Positions 25,480-37,900 are shown, numbered from the stretch's first letter. The stretch: DNA of 54,851 bases from Crocinitomicaceae bacterium (GCA_024643725.1 JAHEMJ010000004.1:1-54851), one strand, 5' to 3'. Translations and numbers: made by a program. The notes: generated from the sequence alone by a model not told the origin.

Positions 25480-26036
25480 TGTCGAAAAAATCCTTTATAC
25501 AGCAGTTTTTCAAAGAAAACAAAATGGTTGGCTCGCTCATACCGAGTTCGCGTTTTCTTGCAAAAAAAATGCTCCAACACATTCCGTTTGATTCAGCAAA
25601 GGTCATCGTAGAACTTGGACCCGGAACCGGCATTTTCACGGAAAAAATCATGGCGAAATTAGCGCCGGACACTCACTTGATTGTGATTGAACTAAATGAT
25701 GTTTTCTATCATAAACTTGCCGAAAAAGCACAGCATCCAAATTGTCACATGGTACATGGTTCTGCCAGTGACCTGAAGAAAATCCTTCATGACTTAGGTT
25801 TTGAAAAAGCGGATTGCATTGTTTCTTCACTTCCACTAGCTAATTTCCCAAAAGATCTGCGTATCGATATCATGGAGGCAGTGACAAATTGTTTAACTCC
25901 CACTGGTACATTTATTCAATTCCAATACACCCTTCAATCGAAAAAACACTTTCAACGCATCTTCAAACATGTGTCCATTAATTACGCTGCATTCAACTTT
26001 CCACCAGCCTTCGTCTATCGCTGTTCGAATAGCTGA
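25479..26036 (+). CDS. SAM-dependent methyltransferase (phospholipid N-methyltransferase-like)
   Basis: A 185-residue class I methyltransferase with the SAM motif VIVELGPGTGIFTEKIMAKL and the acidic strand LIVIELND. The N-terminal QFFKENKMVGSLIPSSRFLA is like bacterial PmtA-type phosphatidylethanolamine N-methyltransferases, and the later SSLPLANFPKDLR fits too. It may methylate a lipid head group, but rRNA adenine methyltransferases share much of this pattern. It overlaps the dihydroorotase-like gene by one base. Confidence 0.75.
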   Translation: MSKKSFIQQFFKENKMVGSLIPSSRFLAKKMLQHIPFDSAKVIVELGPGTGIFTEKIMAKLAPDTHLIVIELNDVFYHKLAEKAQHPNCHMVHGSASDLKKILHDLGFEKADCIVSSLPLANFPKDLRIDIMEAVTNCLTPTGTFIQFQYTLQSKKHFQRIFKHVSINYAAFNFPPAFVYRCSNS

Positions 26037-26047
26037 TTTCTTTTGCG

Positions 26048-26055
26048 TATCTTTG
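26048..26055 (+). promoter_or_regulatory. -7 element TATCTTTG of the ABC-F gene
   Basis: TATCTTTG matches TAnnTTTG and lies 15 bases before the ATG. The -33 region reads TTC, a partial match. Confidence 0.45.
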
Positions 26056-26067
26056 CGCAAAATTTGA

Positions 26068-27692
<1,625 letters not shown>

Positions 27693-27693
<1 letters not shown>

Positions 27694-29417
27694 TGTCCCA
27701 GGTGATTCAATTCCAAGTCTCTTGTGCTAACGCTCATCAGCGTTACATTCAATTTTCAGCGACTTTTCCGGCAACGGAGTCTCACCTTACCTTGCACTTG
27801 TCCGCATGGCGTCCTGGTCGCTACGAGCTAGGTAACTTTGCGAAAAACATCAAGGATTTTCGGGTATTCGATGATCAAAACCAAGCGCTTACCTTTGAGA
27901 AATCAAACAAAGACACATGGCAAATTCCAACCTTGGAAACGAAAACTGTCCGTGTGGAATATTCCTATTATGCCAGTGAATTAAACGCTGGATCCAGTTA
28001 CTTGGACGACCAACAATTGTATTTCAATCCGGTGAATTGTTTCTTGTTCGCAGATGAAACGCATGCGTATGAATTGAGCTTAAACATTCCTTCCAATTGG
28101 AAAATCGCGAGTTCACTTCCCTTTGAAAACAACCGTTGCCAAGTTGCTCATTTTGACAAACTAGCGGATAGTCCTATTATCTGCTCTCCCAACCTTTCTA
28201 AAAAATCGTACGCAGTGAATGCGTATCAATTCCACGTTTGGTTCAATCATCAAAAACACATTGATTGGGAGCGATTATTGGTGGACTTTGAAAAATTCAC
28301 TCGGGCACAAATTGCTGATTTCTCTGAATTCCCTGTTCAAGATTTTCACTTTTTAATTCACTCATTGCCGTACGCTGCCTATCATGGCGTAGAACATTTG
28401 GAAAGCACGGTGATTACCTTAGGTCCAAGTTATGAGGTGTTCGGAAGTTTGTACAAAGAATTACTCGGTGTCTCATCCCACGAATTATATCATGTCTGGA
28501 ATGTGAAGAGCATTCGTCCGGCAGAAATGTTGCCTTACGATTTCAAAGCAGAAAACTACGCCGTTTCTGGCTTCGTTTACGAAGGAGTAACGACGTATTT
28601 AGGCGATTTATACCTATTGAAAAGTGGCGTTTTTACCCTCGAACAATATTTGGTCGAATTAGGAAAACAGCTGCAAAAACACATGGACAATCCAGGGCGA
28701 TTGAACTACTCAGTTGCAGAGTCCTCATTTGACACATGGCTCGACGGTTACACACCTGGAGCTCCGGGACGCAAAGTTTCCATCTACACGGAGGGATGCT
28801 TATTAGCCTTCGTGTGCGACCTGAAAATCCAACAAGCAACGAAGCACCAATTCGGCATTCAAGAAGTCATGAAACGACTTTACGTTGACTTTGCAAAAAA
28901 AGGCATCGGTTACACGTGGCAAGACTACCAACAAATCTTGGAGCAAGTGAGCGGCATTTCTTTTGACGATTTCTTTCAACGTTATTTCTTTGGTATCGAA
29001 TCCTACAATAACATTCTAACAGAAGCTTGTGCTTACCTTGGACTAGAAATCAAACCCGCACCAGCATCAAGTTACGCCGAGGCGAAATTGGGAATGAAAG
29101 TCCTTCCAAAAGGAACGGATGCACAGATTGTGGCGATTTATCCCGGTTCTCCTGCAGATGTCAGCGGACTGGCCATAAACGATGAAATCATCGGAGTCAA
29201 TCAGGTGCGTTTGCAAAACAATTTGGATCAATGGCTTTCCTATTTTAGTGCTGAAACGAAAAGTCTTTTAGTGAATCGCAGTGGTCGTATCATGGAACTG
29301 TCCATAGAAGAAGACAACCATTCATACTACGCGATTCAATCTGTGAAACGACTGGAGACATTGAGTGAAGCGCAGCACAGCGCACTCAATCATTGGGGCA
29401 ACCTATCCATCGATTAA
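27693..29417 (+). CDS. M61 family metallopeptidase with PDZ domain
   Basis: The 574-residue protein has the M61 (glycyl aminopeptidase-like) layout: a beta-rich N-terminal part, the zinc motif HELYH (H263-E-L-Y-H267) with SIRPAEMLPYDF downstream, ample helical region and a PDZ domain near the end (KGTDAQIVAIYPGSPADVSG). Family members are aminopeptidases with a preference for glycine. No signal peptide is visible, so cytoplasmic action is likely. Its 3' end overlaps the convergent helicase gene by 15 bases. Confidence 0.88.
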
Positions 29418-30824
29418 TTGACGAAATGCTTCTTTCGGGAAATTCAAAAAAGTCAATTTCTCAGTGGCTCTTGTGACCGAAGTATACAGCCAACGCAAGT
29501 AATTTTTTGATTTCATTTCCTCCGGAATAAATCCGTAGTCAATGTACACATGTTTCCATTGTCCACCTTGTGCCTTATGCACCGTGACCGCATGCGCATA
29601 TTTGATTTGAAGCGCATTGAAATATGGCGACTTCATGATTTTTTGATACCGTTTATTTTTCACACGTTCATCACTAAAATCCTTTTCAATGGCGTAGAAT
29701 AATTGACTTAATTTATCGCGTTTCAAGTTCGGTGATTCTTCCGTCAAACTAGCGGTATGAACGATCACAGTGATGCTTGGGACCTCTGGATAATCCACAA
29801 AACTCAAGTCCACATGAACGAACTCAAAACCATATTGCTGCTCAACTTTTCGTACCCGCTCCACACGCGCTAGCTCACCGTTTGCGATGAAGCCCATAAC
29901 GGATGCTGGATCCAACCAAAAATAATTGTTCTTGACAATCATCAAAAGATCTCCACGTTCGAGGACATCCTCACGGTAAAAAAGTCGTTTGCGAATTTCT
30001 TGATTCCACTGATTCGCGCGTTTATTGGATAAGGTCAACACGATGGTATCCTCCACTCCTACTTGATCAATCGACGATTCAATCCACTCTTGGAATTCGC
30101 CACCTTCACAGCGAAAGGTGCTTTGCTCATCAATTTCATGGATAAAAGGTGTCACATAATCGGCTTGTTCTCGAATGAACGTCGCATTTTTTAGAATGGC
30201 TGAATGTTCTTGCACGCGCACAACCTCGGACAACTGACTCGCAAATACCCGAACCGTCGGAAACATGGCTTGAAACGCTTCGGCATTCAACGCAATCGAT
30301 TCCTCTTGTCCAACCGGCGGTAACTGTCCCAAATCGCCAATAAAAATCAACTGACAATTGACCCCTTGAAAAACATAGTTCATGAGGTCCATCAAGACAT
30401 TCGGTCCTTCGTATTCCGATTCGTTGCTAATCATGGACGATTCATCCACAAAGAACAAGGTGTTTTTATAGAGGTTTTTCGCCGGTGTGATTTTCGCATT
30501 CGTTAATTCATTTCCAGAAAAATAAATCTGCTTGTGAATGGTGCTCGCTGGATATCCAGCGAAATTGGACAACACTTTAGCCGCTCGTCCAGTAGGTGCT
30601 AATAACTTAAATCCGATTTTCTCCTGTTTCAAGGTTTTTACCAAGGCAGAAACCATGCTTGATTTTCCAGTTCCAGCAAAACCTGATAGTTGCCAGACCT
30701 TGCGTGCATAGGTATCCGTGAAGAAGGTATAAAAAGTACGCAACGCAGCGTTTTGGTCCGAAGTAAATTCAAATCCAAAATTGGCTCGGACAGCCTGCAT
30801 GTACGTTTCTTCTCGTTGATCCAT
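29403..30824 (-). CDS. RecD-like ATP-dependent DNA helicase
   Basis: The 473-residue superfamily I helicase has Walker A GFAGTGKSSM (about 48-57), LLAPTGRAAKVLSN, Walker B LFFVDESSM, FIGDLGQLPPVG and the C-terminal UvrD_C_2 motif HAVTVHKAQGGQWKHVYIDY. It corresponds to the short RecD-like helicase of Bacteroidetes without RecB or RecC partners. It unwinds DNA in repair. It is divergent from the DUF3822 gene. Confidence 0.88.
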   Translation of the reverse strand: MDQREETYMQAVRANFGFEFTSDQNAALRTFYTFFTDTYARKVWQLSGFAGTGKSSMVSALVKTLKQEKIGFKLLAPTGRAAKVLSNFAGYPASTIHKQIYFSGNELTNAKITPAKNLYKNTLFFVDESSMISNESEYEGPNVLMDLMNYVFQGVNCQLIFIGDLGQLPPVGQEESIALNAEAFQAMFPTVRVFASQLSEVVRVQEHSAILKNATFIREQADYVTPFIHEIDEQSTFRCEGGEFQEWIESSIDQVGVEDTIVLTLSNKRANQWNQEIRKRLFYREDVLERGDLLMIVKNNYFWLDPASVMGFIANGELARVERVRKVEQQYGFEFVHVDLSFVDYPEVPSITVIVHTASLTEESPNLKRDKLSQLFYAIEKDFSDERVKNKRYQKIMKSPYFNALQIKYAHAVTVHKAQGGQWKHVYIDYGFIPEEMKSKNYLRWLYTSVTRATEKLTFLNFPKEAFRQLIDG

Positions 30825-30887
30825 TTCGCTCGGGATTGTGCCTCTTATTTTTCCATTCAGAAGGCTCGGGTATAAAGTTAAATATTG

Positions 30888-30895
30888 TAGCTTTG
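30888..30895 (+). promoter_or_regulatory. -7 element TAGCTTTG upstream of DUF3822 gene
   Basis: TAGCTTTG matches TAnnTTTG, about 65 bases before the start codon. No TTG is seen at the right distance. Confidence 0.35.
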
Positions 30896-30960
30896 TAAAG
30901 CTTGATTTATCTCAATTCCTTTCGAAAGGATGAAAGATTTTATCAACCAAGGTAAGTGAC

Positions 30961-31713
30961 ATGGAAAAAAAACTCGTTCTTGATTTTAATTCACAGCAAC
31001 TTCTAATTCTATTAGAGGATGCCGCAGGTGAATGTCAGGAAAAACGCATTCCTTACGACATGAAGCGACCTTTTTCGTTGGAAGAAGTGAAGGATCATAT
31101 TCGAACGGCCATGTCGGAAGCAAACTTACACCGCCTTACTTGGTTTGGAACGGATTTCACCTTCATTCCTGAAAACATCTTTCTCGAATCGGAGTTGCAA
31201 ACCTATTACGAATTGAACTTTGGAAAATTAGCAAATGACCACGTGTTGCAATTCGAAAAGCTACATGTCCAACAAGCCGTTTTGGTCTATGCGGTTCCAA
31301 ATTGGTTAATGGAACTCGCAACCGGCACATTACTTCAATCACATGTCCCTTCTCTCGTTCACCTCTTATTACAGAAACAATTTTCGGATAACGAAGCGAA
31401 TAGCGTTTTCTTGTTCATTCAAGATGATTCATTTGTCCTTTCGGTGAAACAAAACAAACAACTTCAATTGTGTATTCCATCGGAATTCCATGGAACGACC
31501 GATATTTTATACTTCATCCTTGCGAATCAGCAAAAGATGCAACTTCCGAAAGTCAATGCCCTGCACGTTTATCCCGCAAGTGCGACCTTCGATCAAGAAT
31601 CGTTTGAATCACTTTGGAAGCAATTCAAAGACTTTAGTGAATTCGACACCCATTTTTATTCTCAAGCAGCTTACCAAAAATCGATTTTGTGCGCATCATC
31701 CGTGGTTTCTTAA
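30961..31713 (+). CDS. DUF3822 family protein
   Basis: A 250-residue cytoplasmic protein of the Bacteroidetes family DUF3822, thought to have an actin-like ATPase fold; the order DUF3822-rsmD-coaD is a hallmark of this phylum. Helpful parts are NSQQLLILLEDAAGECQEKR and YELNFGKLANDHVLQFEKL. No enzymatic activity is assigned. The last 25 bases overlap the GTG start of rsmD. Confidence 0.82.
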   Translation: MEKKLVLDFNSQQLLILLEDAAGECQEKRIPYDMKRPFSLEEVKDHIRTAMSEANLHRLTWFGTDFTFIPENIFLESELQTYYELNFGKLANDHVLQFEKLHVQQAVLVYAVPNWLMELATGTLLQSHVPSLVHLLLQKQFSDNEANSVFLFIQDDSFVLSVKQNKQLQLCIPSEFHGTTDILYFILANQQKMQLPKVNALHVYPASATFDQESFESLWKQFKDFSEFDTHFYSQAAYQKSILCASSVVS

Positions 31714-32234
31714 AAGGAAAGCGTTTCGCTACTCCGCCAAATTTCCCTTCTCGTCCAACAACCGACTTTGCGAAGGAAGGACTGTTTAATGTCCTTGAAA
31801 ATCGTGTTGACTTGGAGGACATGGACGTACTGGACCTCTGTGCAGGAACCGGAAATATTTCCTTTGAATTTGTTTCTCGTGGCGTAAAACATTTATTGGC
31901 GATTGATAGTCATCCACGCTGCATTCAATACTTGAAAGGAAACATTCGCGACTTGAAAATCGAAGCGCAAATGCAGGCTTATAAGTCGGACTGTGTCGTG
32001 TATTGCCGCAATGCTCAAAACGTACAATACGACTTAATTTTTACTGATCCACCGTTTCATTTGAACTTTCACGAAGAATTGATTCAAACGATTTTCGATA
32101 AGAAGTTATTGAAACCGGGGGGACTTCTCATTGTGGAGCATGGGAAACAAACGAATTTGGAAGCACTTCCTCAATTCAGCTTTTCTCGTAACTTTGGAAA
32201 TGTACATTTTAGTTTTTTAAGCGATGAAGCGTAA
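31689..32234 (+). CDS. rsmD: 16S rRNA (guanine966-N2)-methyltransferase RsmD
   Basis: The 181-residue class I methyltransferase starts with GTG and the typical MRIIRGFLKGKRFATPP. SAM motif: DLCAGTGNISFEFVSRG; catalytic motif FTDPPF in the place of (N/D)PPY/F. RsmD makes m2G966 in 16S rRNA. It overlaps DUF3822 by 25 bases, and the coaD start by 11 bases. Confidence 0.9.
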   Translation: MRIIRGFLKGKRFATPPNFPSRPTTDFAKEGLFNVLENRVDLEDMDVLDLCAGTGNISFEFVSRGVKHLLAIDSHPRCIQYLKGNIRDLKIEAQMQAYKSDCVVYCRNAQNVQYDLIFTDPPFHLNFHEELIQTIFDKKLLKPGGLLIVEHGKQTNLEALPQFSFSRNFGNVHFSFLSDEA

Positions 32235-32685
32235 AGGATTATTTCCAGGATCGTTCGATCCATTCACCAAGGGGCATGAAGCCGTCGTGTTAAAAGCGCT
32301 CGAGGTTTTTGATGAAATCGTTATTGGCGTAGGAATCAACAGTAAAAAACAGAGTTACTTTACGGTTGAAAGCCGAATCGCACACATTACAGCGCTTTTC
32401 GCAGAGTATCCAGCGGTGAGTGTGAAAACGTATCAGAAACTGACGGTGGACTTCTGTAAGGACATCGAAGCGTCCCATATTATCCGCGGACTTCGGGATT
32501 CCAAAGATTTTGAGTACGAGAAAACGATCGGTCACATGAATCATGCGATTTCGGGTATAGAAACCGTGTTCTTTTTAACCAGTCAGGAACACAGTGCCAT
32601 TAATTCGTCCATCATTCGTGAAATGCACCAGAATCATGCGGACATTTCTCCTTTTGTAACTTCCACCCAACTACTCGTTAAATAA
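32224..32685 (+). CDS. coaD: Phosphopantetheine adenylyltransferase
   Basis: The 153-residue nucleotidyltransferase has the start motif GLFPGSFDPFTKGHEAVVLK with T-x-G-H, and the second motif QEHSAINSSIIREMHQNHAD (I-S/N-S-S-x-(V/I)-R). It makes dephospho-CoA from phosphopantetheine and ATP in coenzyme A synthesis. The length is typical. It overlaps rsmD and is followed 4 bases later by the thioredoxin-like gene. Confidence 0.95.
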   Translation: MKRKGLFPGSFDPFTKGHEAVVLKALEVFDEIVIGVGINSKKQSYFTVESRIAHITALFAEYPAVSVKTYQKLTVDFCKDIEASHIIRGLRDSKDFEYEKTIGHMNHAISGIETVFFLTSQEHSAINSSIIREMHQNHADISPFVTSTQLLVK

Positions 32686-32689
32686 GTCG

Positions 32690-34084
32690 ATGCATAAAAT
32701 AGGTTCCTTCCTTTTTTTAATGACGCTTTTGAGCACTTGGAATGTCCTTCAAGGACAAACCTTGTTGCGCGGCATTTCCAATTGGAAAACGGATGAAATC
32801 CGAGCTTACCGCGTTTCTGATTTTATTAGCGAGACCGAAGTCGAAATCGGACGAGCAAAAGTGGACACAAACGATGTATTTGAGTTTACGTTTGTTTCAA
32901 GCGGCATTGAGAAAATCATTTTACGAGGAGCGAATTACTATTCGTGGTTGTACATCCAACCAAAAACGACCTATTTCGTAGAATTGCCAGCTCCGGAGGA
33001 ATTCATTGGATCGCTCGAACGAAACAAAGAAATCGAAATGCTTTTCTTTCGATTGAACGAACAGGATATCAATTACAAAATCCTCGGTTTTGAAGCGTGG
33101 ATGGATGAAACCATCGCGGACATCTATCAGCTTAAGGACGTTCATCCGGAAGAATTTATTTCTAAAGTACGTGCGTTTAAGAATGAAACGGCTCAAATAT
33201 ACACCGAGGAAAACGATCCGTTTTTCTTGAATTACGTGAAATATTCCGTTGGAATCACCATTGACAATTTCAATATTATCGGTGGACCTTCCAAGAGCGA
33301 TAAATTCGAGTTTTATTTATCCGAAGACAGCATTCAATTCAAGAATCCAACGTACATCGCGTTTGCACAATTGTTCTACGAAAAGTACTTTTATCAATTG
33401 GACAAAGACATCAAAACAAAAGTAGAAAGTGCCATACGCACAGCCTCTCTCACCGCTTTGTTAGATGCACTAGAATCGGATCCCTCCATACAAACAAGAA
33501 AGCGTGCCGAATTCGTAACGCTCCTGACGTGCAAAGAAGCTTTCAGTCAAGGGTACTTAGATCGTGCTTTGATTTTTGACTTGTTAAATAGCATTCAACA
33601 AACGAGTCCAGTCGAAGAACACCGCTACATTGCAGGAAATTTATTGAACGATTTCAAGCGCATGCAAATTGGCATGACAGCACCAGATTATCCCTTATCT
33701 GAATCGAAGCACTTTTATCAATACAAAGGAAAATGGGTTTATTTGCATGTGTTTGACCCCTCAAATGAATTATGTATCACGGAAATTTCCGCATTGAAAA
33801 AACTACAAAGCAAATACGGAAAGAACTTTCAGTTCATCACCATTTATCCAAAGAAAGCTAACTATAGCAAATCGGAACAACGCAACCTCGATGCATTGAC
33901 ATGGGATAAATATCCCTTAGATATTTCCGATGAAATCTGGAAGAACTTAGAAATCAATAGTTATCCGCTCTACTTGCTTTTCGATCCGAATTTAACCTTG
34001 ATTGCTTCTCCTGCGTTGAGCCCAACGCCAAATGGTCGTTACGAAACAATCGAAAAGGTCTTTATTCAGACGCTGCGTCCTTAA
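32690..34084 (+). CDS. Secreted thioredoxin-like fold protein without CxxC
   Basis: A 464-residue protein with a signal peptide (GSFLFLMTLLSTWNVLQGQ), a beta-rich N-terminal domain and a helical middle, followed by a TlpA-like thioredoxin fold (YKGKWVYLHVFDPSNELCIT, FQFITIYPKK, SYPLYLLFDPN). The redox motif C-x-x-C is not there; a single Cys in ELCITE remains. It resembles the TlpA/ResA family but is probably not a disulfide reductase. Function unknown. It is the last gene of the rsmD-coaD group and overlaps the convergent rhomboid gene by 4 bases. Confidence 0.75.
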   Translation: MHKIGSFLFLMTLLSTWNVLQGQTLLRGISNWKTDEIRAYRVSDFISETEVEIGRAKVDTNDVFEFTFVSSGIEKIILRGANYYSWLYIQPKTTYFVELPAPEEFIGSLERNKEIEMLFFRLNEQDINYKILGFEAWMDETIADIYQLKDVHPEEFISKVRAFKNETAQIYTEENDPFFLNYVKYSVGITIDNFNIIGGPSKSDKFEFYLSEDSIQFKNPTYIAFAQLFYEKYFYQLDKDIKTKVESAIRTASLTALLDALESDPSIQTRKRAEFVTLLTCKEAFSQGYLDRALIFDLLNSIQQTSPVEEHRYIAGNLLNDFKRMQIGMTAPDYPLSESKHFYQYKGKWVYLHVFDPSNELCITEISALKKLQSKYGKNFQFITIYPKKANYSKSEQRNLDALTWDKYPLDISDEIWKNLEINSYPLYLLFDPNLTLIASPALSPTPNGRYETIEKVFIQTLRP

Positions 34085-34626
34085 AGTTTCCCTTTATTAA
34101 ATCCCCAAAATGCCCCCATTGCGCCACCAAATAAGTGTGCGAAATGTGACACTTGTGTTTCTTTCAAAGAAGCGAGGATTTCCATTCCAAAATACAAGGC
34201 TACTACGAGAATAAACGTAAATGGAATTTCACGGTTTCGGATATTCAACAAGGTCGAAAGCACGATGTACATAAACACAACACCGCTGAATCCAAGCAAT
34301 GAATTGTCCCAAAGCAAGGTATGGAGAATCCCTGTTACAATGGCCGTAATGATGGTCATCCAAACAAAGCGTTGCGTACCATATTTCAATTCAATGATCG
34401 GTCCTAAAATTAACAGTAAGGACATGTTACCCAATAAATGGTCAAGCGATGCGTGTCCAAATATGTATCCCAGCATGCTGACGTACCATGTCCAATTCGT
34501 AAATTGGGCATCCCCATTTAAAATGAAAATAGAGGAAAAGGACATATTCGACATGACCGCCATGCTTCCCAAAACACAAAATAAAGTCAGGAATAATGTT
34601 CCTTTGGATTGAAAGGTAATTTTCAT
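34081..34626 (-). CDS. Rhomboid family intramembrane serine protease
   Basis: The 181-residue protein has six or so membrane segments and the rhomboid catalytic pair: Ser in LLGFSGVVFMYIV (G-x-S-G) and His in FAHLFGGAMGAFWGF. HASLDHLLGNMSLLLILGP is the usual H-x3-N motif. Rhomboids cleave proteins within membranes. The ATG at 34626 is used because it lies one base past the clpS stop; an in-frame ATG at 34644 overlaps clpS. Confidence 0.88.
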   Translation of the reverse strand: MKITFQSKGTLFLTLFCVLGSMAVMSNMSFSSIFILNGDAQFTNWTWYVSMLGYIFGHASLDHLLGNMSLLLILGPIIELKYGTQRFVWMTIITAIVTGILHTLLWDNSLLGFSGVVFMYIVLSTLLNIRNREIPFTFILVVALYFGMEILASLKETQVSHFAHLFGGAMGAFWGFNKGKL

Positions 34627-34627
34627 A

Positions 34628-34900
34628 TTAATCAACTTTTGCACTTAATCCTTGATTCAACAGTCGCAAACACATCGACTGAACCTCATCAAACGTTCCA
34701 GTTTTTACTAAACATTTTCCATTTGTATGGACGATCCACGCGCACTGTTCCGCTTGCACCATGTCATGTTTACAGATGCGCATCAAGCACGAAATGACGT
34801 GATCAAATGAATTCACATCATCGTTAAAGAGGATCAATCCTCTTTCGTCCTCGGTTCGCTCTTTGCGCTTTACACGCTCTTTTGGTTCTACTACACTCAT
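34628..34900 (-). CDS. clpS: Clp protease adaptor ClpS
   Basis: A 90-residue ClpS: the motif LILFNDDVNSFDHVISCLMR is the N-degron pocket (N-D-D-x-N), followed by KHDMVQAEQCAWIVHTNGKC and KTGTFDEVQ. ClpS brings N-end-rule substrates to ClpAP or ClpCP. A start at 34900 (MSVVEPKERVKRKE) fits related proteins and lies 2 bases past the preceding stop; a start 7 codons earlier would overlap it. clpC lies about 18 kb to the left. Confidence 0.93.
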   Translation of the reverse strand: MSVVEPKERVKRKERTEDERGLILFNDDVNSFDHVISCLMRICKHDMVQAEQCAWIVHTNGKCLVKTGTFDEVQSMCLRLLNQGLSAKVD

Positions 34901-34902
34901 CT

Positions 34903-37900
34903 TTAATTCAATCGTTTCCATTTGATCATTGTTGATACAGCTTCTAACTGATCTAATTGCGTTTCATTCTCAGGATAGAAGTGGAAAATCCAAACCTCAT
35001 CCTTTTTATGGGCATCGTAACTGATGTTTTGACGCAACAGCCAATCGTAAAAATCTCCTTTCAATTGTGCCGAAGAAATCTCCACTTCGAATGGTTTCAC
35101 TTTACTTGCTTTCTCCTTGATGCGTTTCATGTCCGCCAGATACAATTGCTGATTCACCGTCAATGAATCCAAGATATATTTCGGGGAAAGAATGCGGTTC
35201 TTCTCGGCCTGATAGGTAAATGTCCCTACGCGATTAAAGCGCGACAATTGTCCCAAATAGTTGGACTCGTCCACGCGCAATTCATATTGCACGGTCGAAT
35301 CGCGTTTCACCACGGCAACCAAGGTTGGAATGACAACCGGAACATTCATTTCAGTGGCCACATTTGTTTCCATTGGTATCGAAACTTCTCCACGTTTTTT
35401 CGGTTTCACACCTGCCGCTAAGAGTTGATTGGCTTCTCCAATGGAAATGCGCTTCCCGCGGTAATATGCAACTACGTAAGCGTCTTGAATTCCCTTCGCC
35501 ACGACTTCGTTTTTACGTTGACGTGCTTCCGCGAAACTTGTGAACTCACCAGAAGAATAACGGTATTGTCCCTTCTCTGTTTTCGTTACCAACAATTCAC
35601 CAATTCCTTGAATGTTATCCGATGTCAATGCTTTATTGTACACTGCCACCTGAACAGTGTAGTACAGATCCAAATTCGCTTCTGTGCTGTTCGCATCTGG
35701 TGTATTCGCTGTTGGACGCGCCACTTCAGGAGTTACTGTTGACGCTGTAGCTTGATTGCGCATCAACTCATTCAACGCCAATTGCAATTCCTCCGTTGTT
35801 TGTTTGCGACAGGTTCCGTTTGCTTCCATCAGTTTACCTTCGTTGAAGGACATGCGTTTTCCGTCGCAATAAGCCACAATAAACGCATCGGCATAACCAA
35901 GTTTACGAATGTTCGTTCGTGCCTGAATCGCATCAGTGGAGCCATTGAAATATCCAGCCAGGTAACATGTCAGTCCATTGTTCAAAACCTCTCCCGATAC
36001 AGGTCCAAATTCGCGGAAAAGTTGATTTGGAACTGGTTTTCTAAACGCCCCTACTTGGACACGGAAAATGAGTCCATTCGGCAAAGGAACATTGATTGGA
36101 TGATCCGGGAATCGTTGATTCATTGTCGCAACCGCATTCATTGCAAATGGAACAGTCGTGGTGCTAACTGTATTGGACACCTGATTGGATGATGTGACTG
36201 TTGAACTGGCTGGAATGCCATTTTGCATCATCCATTCGTAGCTGGATTGGTCGACAAAATCCACCAAGCGTTCATGCTGTTCATGTAGTTGCTCTGTTCG
36301 TTTCGCGATGTCCTGTGTCAATTCAGCATGTCGTCCCGCAAGTACTTGAAGTTCGCGAATGGCAATTTCATTTTCCGCGGTCAACAAGTTGCGCATGTTG
36401 TCCTCTATTTCTGATTTGACTTGACGCAACGAGTCCAACTTGATCGTATTTTCTTGGTAGGAAACCCGCTGATTCGCATATTGAACATAGCTACTTTTAG
36501 TTTGTAGCACATTCAAATTGGCAGGCTCTTCTGTCGCAAGTGGAAGTACATAAGAACGGTTCGGAATTGGTGTTGTTTCCCGGGAAGAAATCGTCGGCTG
36601 TATGGCTTGAATCGACGCAATTTGCGTTTGAATGATTTTCGCCTTATCTGGATTCGTTTCTGCAGCCAAGGCCTGCTCCAAGGCTTGAAGGTTTAAGGTA
36701 TTCACGCGCGTCGACGCTTGTTCGTACGAAACTTGCATATCGCGGATACTCGGATAGCTTGCCCCCAAAAGTTCCAAGGATTCCTCCATTGCGGCGCGAC
36801 GTTTTTCAAGTATTAATGCAGCTTCCAATTCAGCTTTCAATTGTGCTTTCTCCTTTGGACTCACGCTCGTCGACGTCATTTGATCCACCTGACGGATGGA
36901 TTCCTCAATCGAAGTCATGCGGGCTGTTTCTTTCACTTGATCCACTTGAATGGTTTCGGGTAGGCCGTTGGACGTTGTTTCTGGTTGGACGATGCCCGTT
37001 ATCCGTTGTCCGTTGTCCGTTGTTTGAGTGGTTTCGGTTGTTTCTGGTTGGACGATGCCCGTTGTTTGTTGGCCGTTTTCCGATGTCCGTTGTCCGTTGT
37101 CCGTTGTTTGAGTGGTTTCGATTGTTTCTGGTTGTCCGATGCCCGTTGTTCGTTGGCCGTTCTCCGATGTCCGTTGGCCGTTGTCCGTTGTTTGAGTGGT
37201 TTCGGTTATTTCTGGTTTTCCGATGTCCGTTGTTTGTTGGCCGTTTTCCGTTGTCCGTTGGCCGTTGTCCGATGTCTGTGCGGTTTCGGTTGTTTCTGGT
37301 TGTCCGATGCCCGTTGTTCGTTGGCCGTTTTCCGTTGTTCGTTGTCCGCTTTCCGTTGTTCGTTGTCCGTTGGCCGTTGTTTCGGTTGTTTCTGGTTGAA
37401 CGATGCCCGTTGTTTGTTGGCCGTTTTCCGATGTCCGTTGGCCGTTGACCGATGTCTGTGCGGTTTCGGTTATTTGAGTGGTTTCTGGTTGTCCGATGCC
37501 CGTTGTTTGTTGGCCGTTCGTTGTTGTTTGTTGGGTGTTCAGTTGAGCCAACGTTTCTTCTTGAGATTTCAAACGGTTTTCAGCCAATTGAATTTGCTCT
37601 TGCAACAATTCTTGTTCGCCTTCTGTTGCGTTTGTTGCGGCAGCTTTCAATTGATTGACATGTATCGTCTCGCGCTGTTTTAACAATTCTGCGAGTTTGA
37701 TTGAATCTTCATTGGCGGCATTGATTTGTGCGATATCAGCGGAATAATTCGGGTCTATCGCTGTCCATTTTTTGACCTTAGCAGTTTCAACGGATAATTG
37801 TTGTTGTTGAGCAGTTCGTTGTTGAATAAATTCCGCCTGTTTTGCCTGTTCTTTTGCTAGATCAAAGGGAATGGCGGCAGTTGGTAATGGCATTTTTTCG

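Noticed and set aside
36955..37540. CRISPR-like appearance of regularly spaced repeats.
   Set aside because: The units follow each other directly without unique spacers, keep a reading frame and no cas gene is near.
36759..37683. Two long plus-strand frames (229 and 232 codons) rich in Cys, Arg and Pro opposite the giant gene.
   Set aside because: They are the opposite strand of the 84-bp repeats, which lack stops in several frames because the unit length is divisible by three. No start region or protein-like composition supports them.
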